From the NCBI RefSeq assembly GCF_037975245.1, contig NC_092575.1:23893341-23957340 (forward strand): DNA of 64,000 nt. Direction: 5' to 3'. This stretch comes from Apostichopus japonicus (lineage: Eukaryota > Echinodermata > Holothuroidea > Aspidochirotida > Stichopodidae). Made by a program: the position numbers and the translations under genes. How positions within the stretch are numbered: position 1 is the stretch's first letter; the number at the start of each line of letters is the position of its first letter. The notes beneath the pieces are model-generated. The model saw only the letters and a list, made by a program, of their open reading frames with translations, ran no database searches and was not told where the DNA came from. Below are positions 12,163 to 22,499 of this stretch, piece by piece.

Positions 12163-12242
12163 GTGCAATAGTGCAAATATTTCATGAGTTGAAATGAAAC
12201 AAATTACATCTTTCAACGAATGAAATATTTGCACTATTGCAC
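12163..12242. repeat. 80-nt hairpin resembling a miRNA precursor or tiny MITE
   Basis: Arms 12163-12185 and 12220-12242 are exact 23-bp complements. A symmetrical 2x2 GA/GA internal loop follows, then a 7-bp stem (12188-12194 with 12211-12217) and a 16-nt loop. Weaker pairing continues outward (AATGGTT near 12152 with AACCATT near 12249). This is pre-miRNA-sized, but the outer pairing also fits a short palindromic MITE. Structure is certain; function is not. Confidence 0.6.
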
Positions 12243-12755
12243 GAATAGAAACCATTCATTATTTGTTTTATACAACACCTTCAAAATTGGAGTATTAAGA
12301 TGGGTAAAATGCACTCATGCAACAGATTGTTTTGAACAGACAGGTTTCTCTGCTCTCTGACCATTGAAAAAAAGTGCTACCAAAAAAAGTATAACCCATG
12401 GTTCTATTTCATATGAGTGGAATAAAGCGGATTTTGCATGCAATCAACGAGCAATTGACCAATCAAATGACCATAATACAATTAGTTGATGTATAAAGCA
12501 GCATATCCCAATTATAGGTCATGCACTAGCCTTACTTGCAAAGTGCAACAGCTAGGCCTTTAGAGCCATATGACTCACCCAGGTCTTTTTTATACTCTAG
12601 GCCTAGGTCCTATGTGGAGTAAGACTAGGACTAATCGCCAAGGCGAGGCATATGCATCTGGACTTGGGTACCGATATTCATAGACTTTGATGCAAGTTCA
12701 TAGATGTTCAGGAAGGGGAACCCCTTTGGTTGGAGTGTCTTAATTCTCACAACCA
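12243..12755. other. Intergenic, no recognised feature
   Basis: Apart from the outermost pairing of the adjacent hairpin I see no gene, transposon end or structured repeat here. Confidence 0.45.
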
Positions 12756-12778
12756 CACTGAAAACTTAAATTGGTTCA

Positions 12779-13145
12779 CCGACTAACATAACGTTAGTCC
12801 ATCTGGTGCCTCTCCCGACTAACATAGCCTTGGTCAGTTGCTATACCGACTAATTTATTCCTTAGTCAGTTGGATTTCTTAGTCGGTCATCTTAGTCCGT
12901 CAGCTTAGTCGATCAACAATTTCTTAGTCGGTAAATGTATATTAGTCAGTTACATTAGTTGGTGACATTAGTCGGTCCTTACCGACTAATTTATATGAGC
13001 CACCGACTAGTTTATAGCAGGTTTTACATTAGTCAGGATGGTGCCTCTCCCGACTAACCTTTCTTAGTCCGTATCGACTAACTAGTTGCACCGACTAGAT
13101 TCACTGAAAGAATTAAACCCGACTAGTTTCACTGACTAGCATCAC
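12779..13145. repeat. Left subterminal cluster, about 22 CGACTAA/TTAGTCG motifs
   Basis: Imperfect copies of ACCGACTAAT or its complement recur about 22 times by eye, irregularly spaced and in both orientations. CACTGAAAGAA occurs at about 13100 and 13133. This is not a simple tandem satellite, because the spacing varies while the core motif is kept. Confidence 0.85.
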
Positions 13146-13770
13146 TGAAAGAAAAGAGAGAAGAAGAAACACAAATAATGTGTACGTTGGCAGTATTTAT
13201 TTCTGATAAAACTTCTGATGTCTACAAAAGGCTGACTTTCGACAGATAGAGAAGAAATCACTGTAAATAAAATCTGAAAATCTGATTTTTTTTCCAACAA
13301 AGTTAAGACAAGTTAATGGATCAAACATGAATCGCAAAAGTATAGCACTGCACAATAATGCAAAGTTGAATCTTGGGCAAGGGTTCCTCATGACTTTCCT
13401 TTTAAAGTGGTACCCCAAATCGACACCAGTTAAGTCTTCACGAACAAAGAGTGTTTCTCTTAACTACAAATGGCCTCCCACTTGTCTTCAGGAAGCCAAA
13501 ATCTGCACCATTATTGACCTGTGAACAGAAAATATGATATACATGTAAGCACAGATACAGATATAGCACATGATAACTCACATTATCATAAACATACATT
13601 TACATTAAAATTTTATAACATATTGGGAGGTATACATTTAAATCTAGGTCCCTCAAATTATAAGCCAGGAATAGCAGCTTTACCAAATTATTATTAGCTT
13701 TGCACAGCATAACACCAAGTTATTTCTCAAAGCTTAATAATTATGTTAATCATGCTAATAATGATCCCAA
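13146..13770. other. Interval between subterminal cluster and foldback 2
   Basis: It holds only the weak minus-strand exon candidate at 13438-13518. Otherwise AT-rich with no recognised feature. Confidence 0.4.
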
Positions 13771-15656
13771 TAGACCGGGATCCCAGAGGGTTTGGTTAGC
13801 TGGGAAGGTAACCAATTGCCTTGTACATCACAATGTTCACAGTGCATTCCTGTATATGAAACCAGACGACTGGCAAACCGACTGTGGTGGGTGTGGCTGG
13901 GAGAGCAATTTTAAAGTCACCTGATAGCTAACCTAGATCAGTTTTCATGGTAACACATCAAAGTAAGTACAATATGTCAGGTATGGCCCCAAGAGCAACA
14001 AATGGCCATTGCCAGTAATTATTGGTGGTGGGGTACCCCTGCCAGTGATCTATAATTGACCCCTCAAGGCTGACCGAGGTCAGCTCATGAGGTAACCACT
14101 TGAAACCTACTGGAAAATGTTGGTTAGGGCTTCAGATACAACTGATGGGCATTGCCAGTAATTTTTATTGGTGGGGTACCCCTGCCAGTAGACTCCCAAA
14201 ATGCCCATGCCCCAATGACCTAGATGAGCTCATGATGTAACCAGTTGAAAACTACTGGAAAATGGTATCACTCCATATGTAAGGGATGGGAATTTCCAGT
14301 AATTTATATTGGGGGGGGGGGGTACCCCTGCCAGTAGACCCCCAAAATGCCCATTCCCTCATTGACCTAGGTCAGCTCATGAGATAACCAGTTGAAAAAT
14401 TACTGGAAAATGATAGGTATCACTTCATATGTAAGGGATGGGCATTTCCAGTCATTTACATTGGTGGGGTAACCCTGCCAGTAGACCCCCAAAATGCCCA
14501 TCCCCCATTGACCTAGATTAGCTCATGAGGTAACCAGTTGAAAACTACTGTAAAATGATTGGCAGGACTCTATATATATGTAAGGGATGGGCATTTCCAG
14601 TAATTTATATTAGTGGGGTACCCCTGCCAGTAGACCCCCAAAATGCCCCCCCCCCCTCATTGATCTAGGTCAGCTCATGATTTAACCAGTTGAAAACTAC
14701 TGGAAAATTATTAACAGGATTCTATATGTAAGGGATGGGCGGACTCTGGCAGTGGTGGCCCACCAATATAAAATACTGGAAATGCCCATCCTTACATATG
14801 AAGTGATACCTATCATTTTCCTGTAGGTTTCAACTGGTCAAATCATGAGCTCACCTAGGTCAATGAGGGGATGGGCATATTGGGGGTCTACTGGCAGGGG
14901 TACCCCACCAATAAAAATTACTGGCAATGCCCATCCCTTGTATCTGAAGTCCTAACCAACATTTTCCAGTAGGTTTCAAGTGGTTACCTCATGAGCTGAC
15001 CTAGGTCAGCCGTGAGGGGTCAATTATAGATCACTGGCAGGGGTACCCCACCACCAATAATTACTGGCAATGGCCATTTGTTGCTCTTGGGGCCATACCT
15101 GACACATTGTTCTTACTTTGATGTGGTTACCATGAAAGCTGCTCTAGGTTAGCTATTAGGTGACTTTAAAATTGCTCTCCCAGCCACATCCACCACAGTC
15201 GGTTTGCCAGTCGTCAGGTTTCATATACAGGAATGCATTGTGAACATTGTGATGTACCAGGCAATTGGTTACCTTCCCAGCTAACCAAACCCTCTGGACT
15301 CCCGCTCTACAGATCAGTGAAAATTTGACCAAACTTATGAAGCTTGCACGTAAATGATAAACTAGACTGTTTTTTTTTAAAACAGGTTATGAAAAGTATC
15401 TTAAATATCATTAAACAGTTGGGTACAATAGTTAAACTCACTCTTCCATCTTTTTTCTCTATGGTACTTGTTCCTTTGCTTTTTGGACTCTTGGATAAAC
15501 TCTTTTGTTCTGCGAAGGGTACCAATATATCATCTTAAAACATGTCTTTAAGCCATATATAACACAGTTCTCCTCTTCTGTTGTTGCCTCCACACTGGTG
15601 TCGTACATCACAGGAAAGCTCACCCTTGACTTAGATATTTGGCTTTTCAATTCCTG
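13438..15656 (-). pseudogene. Candidate two-exon coding remnant, unknown family
   Basis: On the minus strand, a polypyrimidine-AG acceptor (CTTTTTTCCAG) precedes a first segment 15656 to 15442. It encodes QELKSQISKSRVSFPVMYDT, an acidic TTEEEN patch and, after a frame change near 15530, a lysine/serine-rich end finishing EKKDGR at a GTGAGT donor. A second segment, 13518 to 13438, follows TTCTGTTCACAG and continues in phase 0 as VNNGADFGFLKTSGRPFVVK to a TGA. Foldback 2 sits in the intervening intron. The splice signals are good but the segments are short, the family is unrecognised and one frameshift is needed, so this could be chance. Confidence 0.25.
13771..15309. mobile_element. Foldback transposon 2 (1.5 kb)
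   Basis: The outer 160 bp at each end are inverted copies (left includes CAGAGGGTTTGGTTAGCTGG at 13791; right is the complement near 15280-15300). The arms continue as about 140-bp units with GGTACCCCTGCCAGTAGACC and TTGACCTAGGTCAGCTCATG, direct in 14000-14720 and inverted in 14760-15060. The switch in orientation lies near 14735-14755. No ORF belongs to it and I found no clear target duplication. Confidence 0.8.
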
Positions 15657-16942
15657 CTGGAAAAAAGAAACAGCAGAGTATTCATCATTTGAAAAAAAAA
15701 ATAAATAAAGTTGTCACCACAAAGTTATGTGAGATTTGCTTCCACTATAGTCTCAAAAAACAATCCCAAAGTTTGAAGCAGACTGTATAAAGCTGAAAAT
15801 TTGAACGAGAGTGTCATCACCATTGCAACCAGAATCAAATGCCCAGAATACAGAGATAATAAAACATGGGCTAAATCTTTGTTTGTTTTTATGATCTTTA
15901 AAAATATAAAATTTTAGAAACAGAAATGCACTGAGCCAACTTATTTATAGGCCTAATCGTTTTTAGTTGTTATTTTGCTTGCTCACATAACAAGCCTGTT
16001 TAGACCTAGGCTAGAGGAGAATCAGTACTTTGTTACACTAAGTTTGTCTACGGTCGTTTTGATTTAGTCTTACTAGTAGTACTAAAGTATATAATGGACC
16101 GGCGAAGACTAGAGAATACCCAGAGTTTTAGCAACTGCGTTAAACTGTATCATCTGATCTATTATTTACGCCAATGAGTTTCATTCAATCTAGGATCAAA
16201 AAGAGAAAACTAATTAATCTTAACCTTTAAACTTTGCTACTAAACAGATATGCTTGAATTACAAATAAATGTCAAAAAAACATCATAATCTAAGAATCGA
16301 TGCATATACATACACATAAACAGAATAATTTGAATTCGCGCAAGTGAACCCTGCACTACATTGGACAGTAAAAAAACGTGCAATTAGACCAAACTAAACA
16401 TACTAAATTTTCCGTTACTTCTACATAAAATATCAATACAAATACAACAACTTACTCTTTTGGCAGTATACTAAAAGCACATGTTATAATAACTTCAGAC
16501 TATCAAGCTTTCCTGAAAAAAAACGGTTAATACTTCTTACAGTAAGCAAGTCGACCGTGAAGGAATGTCGCAATTGCTTCCTGGGCGTGACCGGAAATTA
16601 AATACTAAAAAATGATAAATGAAAAGGTTAAATAGAACTGAAGCGTGCATCCTGACTGCTCGCAACATATAATACCGTTGACTAGCCAACATAATGTGTT
16701 CAGCCGACTGTGACTGTACGTTTGAAGGTCTAGCCTTGCTTATTCAATATCACAAAGCCTACCCATTTAGATTCACATGGGAAATTACAGGAAATCTTTA
16801 CCAAATGAGTGTAGACTGCAAATAAACTATTGAGCCTTATAGTTCCAGCATTTGTTTGGGAATAAATTAGAAGATTATGTGCCACTGTTCAATCTAGCCC
16901 AATACACACATAACACATTGTTAATTGGTGTTTAGAATGCAC
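15310..16942. other. Interval between foldback 2 and foldback 3
   Basis: Besides the weak minus-strand exon candidate at 15442-15656, this AT-rich stretch shows no recognised gene, RNA or repeat. Confidence 0.4.
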
Positions 16943-17129
16943 ACTTTAGTGACCGGTGTGAAGTTAGATACTTATTCCCCGTTCCTCGTTCGATATTCGC
17001 GAATGAGTAACTGCTACCTATTCAGTTACGTATTCGACAATGGTATCGACGTAACACCTCTGGCAAGGCAAAAGCTTTCTTACAAGATGATCAACATTTG
17101 GTCGTGGTAAGAGGTTCATCTATTGGTCA

Positions 17130-18990
17130 TATACTCTAATGAATATTTAGAAGGATACCATAATGCATCTTTTCCGGTCCGAATAGTTCTTGACCAACTA
17201 AAATGACCACTACTTCATCAGTTTCTAAATTAATGTAACGGGACCTGAAAAAAATCACTATAGGCCCTTATCAAGACTAGCACGCCTTGGACCACCTAAC
17301 CAATGGGTCATAGGAATTCTCAACACATTGTAGAAGGATACCATAATGCGTCTTGACCGGTCCAAAGCGTGCTTGACCAATTAAAATGACCACTAAATCA
17401 ACAATTTTTTAAATAAATGTAACAGGAACTGAAATAAAAAACATTTGGGCCCTAATCAAAACCAGCACGCCTTGGACCACCCAACCAATGGTTAACATGA
17501 ACTCTTAAGTCATTGTAGAAGGGTACCATAATGCGTCTTGCCCGGTCCAAAGCGTGCTTGACCAATTTAAATGACCATTAAATCATTACTTTTTTAATGA
17601 CTGAAAAGGGACCACGAAAAAGCTTTGGGCCCTAATCCATGCAGCACGCCTTGGATCACCAAACCGATGGTTAACATGAACTCTAAGGACATTGTAGAAG
17701 GGTACCATAATGCGTCTTGCCCGGTCCAAAGCGTGCTTGACCAATTAAAATGACCACTAAATAATTACTTCTTTATTGAGTGTAACGGGACCACAAAAAA
17801 GCTTTGGGCCCTAATCCATGCAGCACGCCTTGGACCACCAAACCGATGGCTAACATGAACTCTAGGGACATTGTAGAAGGGTACCATAATGCGTCTTGCC
17901 CGGTCCAAAGCGTGCTTGACCAATTAAAATGACCACTAAATAATTACTTCTTTATTGAGTGTAACGGGACCACAAAAAAGCTTTGGGCCCTAATCCATGC
18001 AGCACGCCTTGGACCACCAAACCGATGGCTAACATGAACTCTAGGGACATTGTAGAAGGGTACCATAATGCGTCTTGCCCGGTCCAAAGCGTGCTTGACC
18101 AATTTAAATGACCACTAAATCATTACTACATCATCGAGTGTAACGGGACCACGAAAAAGCTTTGGGCCCTCATCCATGCAACACGCCTTGGACCACCTAA
18201 CCAATCGGTAACATGTACTCTAAAGACATTGTAGAAGAGTACCATAATGCGTCTTGCCCGGTCCAAAGCGTGCTTGACCAATTTAAATGACCATTAAATC
18301 ATTACTTCTTTATTGATTGTAACGGGACCACAAAAAAAGCTTTGGGCCTTAATCAATGCAGCACGCTTTGAACCACCAAACCGATGGTTAACATGAACTC
18401 TAAGGACATTGTAGAAGGGTACCATAATGCGTCTTGCCCGGTCCAAAGCGTGCTTGACCAATTAAAATGACCACTAAATAATTACTTCTTTATTGAGTGT
18501 AACGGGACCAATAAAAAGCTTTGGGCCCCAATCCATGCAGCACGACTTGGACCACCAAACCGATGGTTAACATGAACTCTAGGGACATTGTAGAAGGGTA
18601 CCATAATGCGTCTTGCCCGGTCCAAAGCGTGCTTGACCAATTTAAATGACCACTAAATCATTACTACATCATCGAGTGTAACGGGACCACGAAAAAGCTT
18701 TGGGCCCTCATCCATGCAACACGCCTTGGACCACCAAACCGATGGTTAACATGAACTCTAAGGACATTGTAGAAGGGTACCATGATGCGTCTTGCCCGGT
18801 CCAAAGAGTGCTTGACCAATTTAAATGACCACTAAATCATTACTTCGTTAATGAATGTTAATGGACCTGCAAATATGTTTAGGCCCTTGTGAAGACCAGC
18901 ACGCCTCGGACCACTCAACCAATTGGTCTTATGAATTCTAAGGACATTGTTGAAGAGTTCCATAATGCGTCTTACCCGGTCCAAAGAGTA
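17130..18990 (+). repeat. Left arm array, 179-bp unit, about 11 copies
   Basis: The marker ACCATAATGCGTCTTGCCCG recurs with spacing of 179-180 bp from about 17524 to 18778, with more diverged copies at 17157, 17340 and 18958. Outer and inner edge units are the most diverged and central ones nearly identical, the pattern expected from unequal exchange. Confidence 0.95.
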
Positions 18991-18999
18991 TTTGACCAA

Positions 19000-19902
19000 T
19001 ACAAACGACTAATGCACAATCATTATCCAGTAGATTCATCAATATCTTCTTTTTTGAATTTCAACTCTACGTCTGTACCAGTGTGGTGATACAAAACAAA
19101 AGCAACACCTTTGGCTCGCAAGTTTAATGCTTATTGGTGCTTTACAATCATCAGCATACAAAGTTTCCTTCCCATTCCGGAGAAACACACGCGCACTCTT
19201 CTTCTTTTTTTTTGGGGGGGGGGGCCTTAGCGCAACTACATTTTCAGAATGAAGTGATATCTGTAGACTGGCAACGAACTGAAAACGTTTTTGTTTTAAT
19301 TATTCGTTTATAGAACTTAATTTTATTTCTTTTATTCATTTCACCCGTCAACCCTTCACATATTTACAGATTTAAAGAACAAAGAAGTGTTCTTGCCTCT
19401 CTTCTTGAAAGTGGTTTTGAACGCTTTAACCCCCTTCGTAGACTCTGAAAGATTCCACTGCTACATTCTAGAGCTGACCATGGAGCTATAAACAGACAAT
19501 CAGTCATCTCGGGTCAAGCGGAGATAAACTGACTTTAATAGTTTATTTAGCAAAATAGTCTTCAAGTGAAATAGGTCTACCCAGACATATATTTTATGCC
19601 GAAATCCCTTTCTGATTTATTTATGATCTCCATTAGCCATAGTTGGTAATGAACCATCCAAGTTACCCTATAGTGCCATTCTATGCATTTTGATTTTATC
19701 GTGTTCCCATGCATGTGCTTGTTCTTTCTCTTAGCGATTTTTCAATAGAAAGTTTCTCTTGGAGTGTAGAAGGCAGATCCACCATAAGAAGTCTCACTGG
19801 GTTTATTCCAACTAAACATAGACCAGAGTTAGTGTGATTTTTTAGTTGGTTTCCTTTCATTCAGTTCTACCTAATTATTAATTATAACGTCCATAATCTA
19901 GC
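19000..19902. other. Central unique part of foldback 3, left of the hAT insertion
   Basis: AT-rich DNA with a G tract at about 19215-19225; no credible coding sequence or transposon end. Confidence 0.4.
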
Positions 19903-21211
19903 CAGGGACGTCGCTAGAGGGGGGTGTGGGGTGTCTCATCCCCCCCCCCTCCAATCTTGGTAAAACTGACGAAAGTTGGATAATTTTTGTGCGACAGTCG
20001 GAATTTCCGACTGTCGCACTCGAATTTTTCCGACTGGCGCACTCGAATTTTCAAATATTCTTGTAGTGACCTAAAATTTTCGGTCAAAATTGACCTTGAA
20101 TCAGTCATATTTGCTACGATTTCCTTGTCACAATGAGAAATTGTATCTCGCGATCTTTATACTCCACCATACAAAATTTCGTATGATTTTGAATACTCTA
20201 AAAAAAATGCCTAATAGAACTTCTGCACAACATATACTATTAAAACGCTCAATGCTAATCTACGGAAGCTTAAAAATGCCATCAACATAAGAAAACCTTT
20301 GCCCCATAAGGTGAAATTTTTCTGTAAATTGTTTAGATAACAAGATAAAATGTTATCAAAAAAACAGAAAAATGTTGCATTGCTTACTTGCTTTAAATGA
20401 GTAATTGAACAATTTTGTGAAAAATGTTTAATTGAAAACTAATCAAATCTCGTCAATTAGTCATTTTTTGCTGCAAAATGTTCATTTGTTTACTTCATTC
20501 CATAAGAACAATTGAAAAACTTTTCTCAGAAATGTTTAATTGACAACTTATCTTATCTCGTCAATTGGACATTTTTGGCAAAATGTTCAATTGTTCACTT
20601 CATTCCAATTGAGCAATTGAAAAATTTTCTGCAAAATGTTTAATTGACAACTTATCGTATAACGTCAACTCAACATTTTTCTACAAAATGTTTAATTGTT
20701 CACATCATTCCAAATGCTCAGTTGGAATGAAGTGAACAATGTTTTTTTTTATTCATGTGAGTGATAAATAGCCCCACCCCCACCCCCAAGAAAATAATAT
20801 TAAGCCCGCTAGAAAAAAGCACTGTATTTTTGGGTAATTCACTATGTCGTCGAATATAATTTTCGAAAAAAAGTTTCCCCTTTGTTACATTAACATAGCT
20901 TTTTTTAGTCAGTAGTCTATGTAGCTTATCAAGCAGATAACTTGTACTCAGTTGCTTACTCGCTTAACCAGAGTGATTGATAAGTTTGTAAAGTGAGGGC
21001 CAGTGGTACAAATGTACCGAGAAAAGTTTGGAACAAAAGTGCAGTCGCGAAAGATAGGGTGTCTGACTGACACTGACCGTATCGTTGACGAGTATAGTGC
21101 GGGGGGGGGGGGGGGTACAAGGCAGCAGTCGGAATTTTCTGGCTCCAAAACCCATCCAGTTGGAATTTCAGCCACTAAACCCCCAATCATCATGCATTAG
21201 CTACGTCCCTG
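19903..21211. mobile_element. hAT-like element nested in foldback 3
   Basis: The ends are CAGGGACGTCGCTAG at 19903 and GCTACGTCCCTG finishing at 21211. The 8-bp flanks AATCTAGC (19895-19902) and TATCTAGC (21212-21219) match at 7 of 8 positions. G and C tracts just inside the ends and the CAGGG start fit the hAT group that recurs further right in the window. A short GTGCGACAGTCGGAA / TTCCGACTGTCGCAC palindrome lies at 19989-20018. No transposase is present. Confidence 0.75.
20398..20711 (+). repeat. Three tandem units of about 105 bp inside the nested hAT
   Basis: Units end in ACTTCATTCC-type sequence at 20501, 20606 and 20711 and share AATGTTTAATTGACAACTTA. An inverted piece of the unit end (GGAATGAAGTGAACAAT) follows at 20724-20740, making a local hairpin. 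Confidence 0.8.
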
Positions 21212-21219
21212 TATCTAGC

Positions 21220-22490
21220 TATACAAATTTTACACAATACACAAAACACATTCAATCCATTAGCAGAAGTGCTAGATTTTAGGTCAATTTCGCGTTTGTT
21301 AATTTAAGTCAAAAATACACTTTCTAATCACTTACAATTGTATTTAATGTATTAATTCTTCGGTAAATATCAATTAGGCTATATGCTGAGTCAATTATGG
21401 AAGTATAGAAGTCAAGAGAAATATTACATGCTTAATATCCACCCCCCACCCCTCCCCATTTATTCTCTGATTGGATTGAAATGTACTTGCAGAAGAAAAA
21501 TTTTCATGCCAAATTACTTTAATCTGGTAGAATTGATACACTTTTACCAATCTATGTGCAAAGATGTTCCATACACTATTACTCAATACTTCATAAGATA
21601 AATTTGAAGGAGCGGAATAAAGGACCATGCGTTCTGATTGTAATTGAATGATTCATTCAGGATGTTTCCTAGAAGTTTTCTCTCGTAAAAGAGCGCTTGA
21701 ACATTAGGCTCGAACTAATTGATACCGATGTACGAGCTGACTGCCTACCGTCATTTAACGTCCATGGAATACCTTTAAAAGGCTGAGAGTTCATATTTAT
21801 CATAGCGTGATTGCTCCCTTGCGTAGAACCATTAAAATTGATAGATAACTGAAATAATCTGCAGCATGTTGACAGTTTAACTGCTTTTTTGCATTTGTAT
21901 TCCCAAATGAATGAAATATCGGCATATCTTTCCTTCTACGAATGTCTCTGACCCGCGTTAGGAGAGTTAAAGTGATATTGTTCAATGTTTGAACGTTACT
22001 GCATGTACCATTAATTCATGGTACTTGGTAGGCCTATATAGGGGATGGTTTATTTCTTTGATTGTTTCTCCGGCTGTAAGCTTCATAAGCTTTATTGGGC
22101 TATCATGACAGTGCAAGCCTGCTACAAGCCTGCTGCAGCCTTGCTACGGCCTTGCTACAACCATAGAAAGATGCTGTCGCTTTATGCCATCCTGTTCAAA
22201 TATCTGCCACATTGCAATTTTTCCCTTTTGATTAGGCTGAAATTTCGTAAGTGATTTGAGTAAGTTAAAGTGTTCTATGCTAACATATCGATGAATTCGG
22301 AAGTCATTTAGAGGCTTTTTTAAATTGTAAAAACTTTCCGACAGAATTTGGCCATGTATATAGACATTCTGCCATTAATTGGAATGCACTTAAAACGAGT
22401 TCTCTCTTTTTCATTCCTTGAGGGTCCAAAGTGCAATTTGTAATGCTACCGGTTGACACTAAACGCACGATACATAACATATGAGATGGA
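21220..22490. other. Central unique part of foldback 3, right of the hAT insertion
   Basis: Short frames only (for example 21383-21601 and 22045-22254) with no recognisable domain. Nothing else seen. Confidence 0.4.
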
Positions 22491-22499
22491 CACTCATTT

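Noticed and set aside
12779-13145. CRISPR-like array of CGACTAA motifs
   Set aside because: Spacing is irregular, orientation is mixed and the setting is eukaryotic, so a subterminal transposon cluster fits better.
16925-17110. 61-codon frame repeated as 85 codons at 25384-25641
   Set aside because: Both are the terminal inverted repeat of foldback 3 read in an open frame; no sign of coding constraint.
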